DNA from: Ruminiclostridium sp.
GTDB taxonomy: Bacteria; Bacillota; Clostridia; Oscillospirales; Ruminococcaceae
Reading direction: 5' to 3'
Assembly (NCBI GenBank): GCA_017942025.1
Contig: JAGAVH010000041.1
Span: forward strand, 1-64,000
DNA: 64,000 bases
Shown: piece by piece, positions 60,112 to 64,000 of the stretch
Layout of the letters: every line of letters begins with the position of its first letter
Position numbering within the stretch: position 1 is the stretch's first letter
Program-made: the position numbers and the translations under genes
Notes under the pieces: generated by a model
Told to the model about the DNA's origin: nothing
What the model saw: the letters and a program-made list of their open reading frames with translations, nothing else
The model's database searches: none

Positions 60112-61935
60112 ATGTGCGGAATCGTTGGTTATGTTGGCGAAAAACAGTGTACGGATATTCTTGTAGGAGCTTTACAGAAGCTTGAATACAGAGGCTATGA
60201 CTCTGCAGGTATAGCTGTTTTCAGCAATGACAGAATAAAGACAATAAAGGCAAAGGGCAAGATTGCAGAGGGTCTTATAGAGCGTCTTAAAAGCGAGGGT
60301 CCCTATGCCGCTACCACAGGTATAGGTCACACAAGATGGGCAACTCACGGAGAGCCCAGCGATATAAACTCTCATCCTATCGGAAACGGCAGAGTATGTA
60401 TCGTTCATAACGGAATTATTGAAAACTACCGCAAGGTGAAGGAATTCTTAACAGACAAGGGCTACGGCTTTGAAAGTGAAACCGATACCGAAACTGTAGC
60501 AAAGCTCCTTGACTACAACTACAGCGGTAATCCTCTTGACACTATTATCAAGACTATAGCAGATATCGAGGGCGCTTATGCTCTGGGTATCATTTTCAGA
60601 GAGCATAAGGAGCATATCTATGCAGTAAGAAAGGAAAGTCCCCTTATCGTAGGTAAGGGCGAGGGCGAAATGTTCATTGCCTCTGACGTTACTGCGATAA
60701 TTGAGCATACAAAGGAATATTACCTTTTAGAGCAGGGCGAAATTGCGGACATCACAAAGGACGGCGTAAAGTTCTATGATGTGCATAAGAATCCTATCGA
60801 AAAGGAAATCCAGGTGGCTGACTGGGATGTTTCCGCCGCAGAAAAGGGCGGTTATGCTCACTTTATGTTAAAGGAAATAACAGAACAGCCTACAGCACTC
60901 AAAAACACAATTCACCCGAGAATAAAGGATGGTATGCCTGACTTTACCGAATGCTGTCTTACAGACGACAAGCTCAGAAAATATCATCATATCTATATAG
61001 TCGGATGCGGCTCTGCTATGCACGCAGGTATTGTCGGCAAGTATGTTATAGAATCCCTTGCACGTACCCCCGTAATAGTTGATATTGCGTCTGAATTCAA
61101 GTACAGAAGTCCTCTGCTGACTCCCGACGATTTAGTGGTTATAATCTCCCAGTCGGGTGAAACCGCCGACACAAAGGCGGCGCTGAAGCTTGCAAACGAC
61201 ATAGGCGCTGACACTCTCGCCATAGTAAACGTTGTAGGCTCTTCCATTGCAAGAGAGGCTAAAATGGTAATGTACACCCTTGCAGGCCCTGAAATTTCTG
61301 TATGCTCCACAAAGGCGTATATGGTGCAGGCGGCGTTTATGTACCTGCTTGCCTTCAGAGTAGCTTATGCAAGAAGCAGAATAGATGAAGCAACCTGCAA
61401 ACAGCTTGTAGCTGAAATGCTGGAGATTCCTGCCAAGGTACAGAGCTGTGTTGACAATCAGGAGCAGTACCAGAAGGTAGCTTCAAGACTTATCAGCGCA
61501 GACAGTCTGCTTTATATCGGCAGAGGTCTCGACTATGCGCTCAGTATGGAAGGAAGTCTCAAATTAAAGGAGATATCCTATATCCACTCTGAAAGCTATG
61601 CGGCAGGCGAATTAAAGCACGGTACAATCTCGCTCATTGACGAGGGTATGCCTGTTATTGCCGTTGCAACTCAGGGAAATCTGCTTGACAAGACACTAAG
61701 CAACGTAAAGGAAGTAAAATCCCGTGGCGCTACTGTTGTCCTTGTATGTAAAGAAGATATGGATATCAGCGGATGCGGAGTCGACTACCCCGTATATCTG
61801 CCTGTTGCAAGAGACCTGCTTATGCCTCTTGTGGCAGTAGTACCCTTACAGCTTATCGCATATTACACAGCAGTGCTGAAAAACTGCGATGTAGACCACC
61901 CCAGAAACTTAGCAAAATCAGTTACTGTAGAATAA
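60112..61935 (+). CDS. glmS: Glucosamine-6-phosphate synthase GlmS
   Basis: This 607-aa enzyme begins MCGIVGYVG; the Met is removed so that Cys1 is the glutaminase nucleophile, which fixes the start at 60112 rather than 60088. It has the glutaminase HTRWATHG motif, then two SIS domains with CGSAMHAGIVGKY and SQSGETADTKAAL, and ends HPRNLAKSVTVE. It makes glucosamine-6-phosphate for cell wall synthesis. No glmS ribozyme is upstream. It is followed by an FkbM methyltransferase gene 19 bases later. Confidence 0.96.
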   Translation: MCGIVGYVGEKQCTDILVGALQKLEYRGYDSAGIAVFSNDRIKTIKAKGKIAEGLIERLKSEGPYAATTGIGHTRWATHGEPSDINSHPIGNGRVCIVHNGIIENYRKVKEFLTDKGYGFESETDTETVAKLLDYNYSGNPLDTIIKTIADIEGAYALGIIFREHKEHIYAVRKESPLIVGKGEGEMFIASDVTAIIEHTKEYYLLEQGEIADITKDGVKFYDVHKNPIEKEIQVADWDVSAAEKGGYAHFMLKEITEQPTALKNTIHPRIKDGMPDFTECCLTDDKLRKYHHIYIVGCGSAMHAGIVGKYVIESLARTPVIVDIASEFKYRSPLLTPDDLVVIISQSGETADTKAALKLANDIGADTLAIVNVVGSSIAREAKMVMYTLAGPEISVCSTKAYMVQAAFMYLLAFRVAYARSRIDEATCKQLVAEMLEIPAKVQSCVDNQEQYQKVASRLISADSLLYIGRGLDYALSMEGSLKLKEISYIHSESYAAGELKHGTISLIDEGMPVIAVATQGNLLDKTLSNVKEVKSRGATVVLVCKEDMDISGCGVDYPVYLPVARDLLMPLVAVVPLQLIAYYTAVLKNCDVDHPRNLAKSVTVE

Positions 61936-61954
61936 AACCGAAAGGAAGTCCGAA

Positions 61955-63043
61955 ATGCTGAACACTGCACCCTATCTGCCCTTATGGGACAGACTGAAAA
62001 TATCAACAAAGCCTGTCATTCTTTACGGAATGGGCGACGGCGCTCAGAAGATACTGAATGTTATGGAGCAGAAGGGTATAAAGCCCTCCGGCTTTATGGC
62101 AAGCGACGAGTTTGTCAGAGGTCACAGCTTTGCAGGATTTGAAGTAAAGAAGCTTTCTGATATCGAAAAGGAATTCGGTGCGGTTACCATTCTTGTAGCT
62201 TTCGGTACTTCTATCCCTGAGGTTATTGAGCGTATAAAGGAAATCTCGGTAAAGCATGAGCTTTATGCTCCTGATGTTCCCGTTATCGGCGGCGGACTTT
62301 TCGACAAGGATTATTTTTCTGAAAACGAAGATAAAATAAACGAAGTGTATGAGATGTTAGCCGACGATAAATCAAAAGAGGTTTTCGAGGGCTGGCTGAA
62401 TTACAGACTTACGGGAAGAATAAATTTCCTGCTTGACAATCAGACCTGCAAGGCAGAAGCATATGAGCTTTTAAACCTCACAGAGGATGAAATATATGCC
62501 GATCTCGGTGCATATACGGGTGATACCGTTTCAGAGTTTTTAAATGTGACAAACTATAAATTCGGAAGAATTTATGCGGTTGAGCCTGACGCAAGAAATT
62601 ATGCAAAGATGAAAAGAAATCACTATAAATTAAGTCCTTATGATTTCTACACCTATAATGCAGGCGCATGGAGCGAGGACTGTGTAAAGCAGTTTGTACA
62701 GAAAGGCGGAAGAAATTCTTCGCTTATCCCTTATGAAAAGGGTAAACCGATAAACCCTTCTATGCTCCGCAATATCGAGATGAGAAGTCTTGACAGCATC
62801 CTCGGCGGAAATCCTGCAACCCTTGTAAAATACGATGTTGAGGGTAGTGAAAACGAAGCTATTGACGGTTCAAGGGGAACAATTACAAAATACAAGCCAA
62901 AGCTTATAGTTTCTCTTTATCACAGAACAGAGGATATGTTTGCTCTGCCTCTCAAAATAAAGCAGATGAGAAGCGATTATAAATTCTATCTAAGACAGCA
63001 CCCGTATATCCCTGCCTGGGATATGAATCTTTACTGCATTTAA
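61955..63043 (+). CDS. FkbM family methyltransferase
   Basis: This 362-aa protein has an N-terminal Rossmann-like part (ILYGMGDGAQKILNVMEQ, about residues 25-130) and a C-terminal FkbM methyltransferase domain with DLGAYTGDTVSEFL (SAM-binding) and KYDVEGSENEAIDG. Such proteins methylate sugars, antibiotics or other metabolites. Its place right after glmS suggests a surface-polysaccharide or amino-sugar target, which is only an inference. Confidence 0.87.
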   Translation: MLNTAPYLPLWDRLKISTKPVILYGMGDGAQKILNVMEQKGIKPSGFMASDEFVRGHSFAGFEVKKLSDIEKEFGAVTILVAFGTSIPEVIERIKEISVKHELYAPDVPVIGGGLFDKDYFSENEDKINEVYEMLADDKSKEVFEGWLNYRLTGRINFLLDNQTCKAEAYELLNLTEDEIYADLGAYTGDTVSEFLNVTNYKFGRIYAVEPDARNYAKMKRNHYKLSPYDFYTYNAGAWSEDCVKQFVQKGGRNSSLIPYEKGKPINPSMLRNIEMRSLDSILGGNPATLVKYDVEGSENEAIDGSRGTITKYKPKLIVSLYHRTEDMFALPLKIKQMRSDYKFYLRQHPYIPAWDMNLYCI

Positions 63044-63064
63044 GTCCCTGAAAGGAAGTATAAA

Positions 63065-63778
63065 ATGAAAAAAGCAGTACTTATTTTACTTATAATACTT
63101 GTAACACTCGGCATCGGGCTTATACTCTATATGCAGTTTACAAAGACAAATCCCGTTTTTGCAGGAAGTGAAAAAGCGGTAGTATATGAAGGTCAGTCGA
63201 TATGCGTAAGCAATAAATACTATGCCGGACTGGCTAAAGAAGAGGTTGACACTGCCCTTATGGATATGGAAGAGGGCGTTGAGGGTGCACAGACAGCCTA
63301 TGACGCTATACTTGCAAAGGGTACGCCCGTATTCAATCCTACCTTCTTTATAAATATGATGGATAACGGAACGGATTATTTCAGGGTTATGGGCGAAGCT
63401 ATGGACGAACAGCTCCCCGGACAACAGCAGGTGGGCTTCTTCTGCCACAATCTTACCCTTAATCTCTATACAGATGGCAATAGCCAGATATTATCAGCAA
63501 GAAGCATAATGCCCACAGAGCTTAAAGAAATGTTTGTTACTCTCCCTGTTATTTCGGATGACGGACTTTCAGCTACTATCAAGTGTGACAAAACAACCAC
63601 CTTTGATCTTAATCTTGCATTTCTTGACGGAAAGACCAGTTCTGTTGTTACTTTTGAATGGACTTATGACGTAAAAAACAGCGCTCCACTCAATCTTTCG
63701 GGTATAAATGAACAAACTTTAATCGTAGATGTCATATTCACCCTTGAAAATGGCGTAGTTTCTGCCCAATTTGCATAA
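63065..63778 (+). CDS. Membrane-anchored hypothetical protein
   Basis: This 237-aa protein has one N-terminal TM helix (residues about 4-25, AVLILLIILVTLGIGLILYM) and an external domain with mixed strands. There is no lipobox Cys, so it stays anchored by the helix. No family recognised. It follows the FkbM gene by 21 bases with AAAGGAAG before the ATG, so it belongs to the glmS operon. Confidence 0.7.
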   Translation: MKKAVLILLIILVTLGIGLILYMQFTKTNPVFAGSEKAVVYEGQSICVSNKYYAGLAKEEVDTALMDMEEGVEGAQTAYDAILAKGTPVFNPTFFINMMDNGTDYFRVMGEAMDEQLPGQQQVGFFCHNLTLNLYTDGNSQILSARSIMPTELKEMFVTLPVISDDGLSATIKCDKTTTFDLNLAFLDGKTSSVVTFEWTYDVKNSAPLNLSGINEQTLIVDVIFTLENGVVSAQFA

Positions 63779-63812
63779 ATTTTGCAAGTTTTAAAAAAAC
63801 CACTTGCAAAAT
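63779..63812. repeat. 11-bp inverted repeat over a promoter -35 box
   Basis: ATTTTGCAAGT (63779-63789) and ACTTGCAAAAT (63802-63812) are exact inverse copies separated by 12 bases. The right arm covers the TTGCAA of the next promoter. There is no T-run, so it is more likely an operator or cruciform than a terminator. Confidence 0.6.
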
Positions 63813-63832
63813 CCTCGCATATGTAATATAAT
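63804..63832 (+). promoter_or_regulatory. Sigma-A promoter of the aminotransferase gene
   Basis: TTGCAA, a 17-base spacer and a perfect TATAAT precede the start codon at 63874 by about 40 bases. Confidence 0.8.
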
Positions 63833-63873
63833 AGTACACAGAGTAAAATTATTAAATTTAGGTAGGTTTCACA

Positions 63874-64000
63874 ATGGAAAGAAAAGAGATTGAAGTAATA
63901 AAGCAGCAGGCTGAAGCACAGTACAAGGAGCTTCAGGCAAAGGGCTTAAAGCTTGATATGTCAAGAGGCAAGCCTGCACCCGATCAGCTTGACCTGACAC
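63874..64000 (+). CDS. Aminotransferase, PF12897 type (partial, 3' end outside window)
   Basis: The visible 42 residues include KGLKLDMSRGKPAPDQLDLT, the hallmark start of the fold-I PLP aminotransferases of the PF12897 (AspB-like, aspartate-type) family common in Clostridia. The rest of the gene, including the PLP lysine, lies beyond the window. TAGGTAGG upstream may serve as ribosome binding site. Confidence 0.75.
   Translation, partial: MERKEIEVIKQQAEAQYKELQAKGLKLDMSRGKPAPDQLDLT

Overview
The window looks like a chromosomal segment of a gut-type Clostridia member, most likely Oscillospiraceae (Ruminococcus / [Eubacterium] siraeum-like). This rests on gene content and order (rimP-nusA-ylxR-ylxQ-infB-rbfA-nrnA-truB-ribF, lon-engB, tmcAL, ackA), AGGAGG-type ribosome binding sites, clear TTGACA/TATAAT sigma-A promoters, and on GH3 and GH113 polysaccharide enzymes. 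The assignment is inference; no rRNA or tRNA gene was seen.

Region 1 (1-9050) is an all-plus accessory array of small, mostly uncharacterised proteins that looks like a multi-immunity locus. It holds a Sel1-repeat protein, a CbrC-family protein, BspA-type leucine-rich-repeat proteins, two nearly identical DUF4253 modules on different N-termini, two copies of a Cys-rich HNH-like zinc module, two nearly identical 105-aa genes, and a decayed gene end. Several genes share the same translation leader, so whole genes and domains appear to have been copied as cassettes. A membrane protein frameshifted in a T9 run follows (9279-9846).

Region 2 (10037-24430) holds a GH113-type glycosidase, an RsuA-type pseudouridine synthase, then minus-strand nudix-rlmN-engB-lon, and tmcAL with a PP-loop protein resembling the MurL epimerase next to murD. 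Acetate kinase and two unknown proteins follow. Region 3 (24828-43046) has a GH3 glycosidase, a MITE-rich gap, a lipoprotein, an RlaP-type nucleotidyltransferase, a Gld-like ABC exporter with GldG and DUF4340 partners, and the long translation/ribosome-maturation operon starting at rimP.

Region 4 (43199-50567) is a signalling block: PAS-GGDEF protein, EAL-HDOD protein, YpsA-like SLOG protein, ribbon-helix-helix protein, hybrid histidine kinase, lipid-kinase-like protein and a stand-alone receiver. Region 5 (51056-56390) is a polyamine operon speD-speA-speE followed by two CPBP membrane proteases. Region 6 (56910-64000) has two tandem pilin-like genes, a zinc-ribbon membrane protein, glmS with an FkbM methyltransferase and a membrane-anchored protein, and the start of an aminotransferase gene.

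The most unusual structure is a dispersed element of 239-334 bp present three times (11775-12108, 24556-24795, 50781-51019). Its sequence blocks are conserved while its hairpin stems differ by compensatory changes, which points to a folded RNA. In all three cases its CAGACTGAAGAC end abuts the terminator stem-loop of the neighbouring gene. In two cases the stem-loop is repeated at the far end and only the far copy has the T-run, as if the element had split a terminator and duplicated its hairpin.
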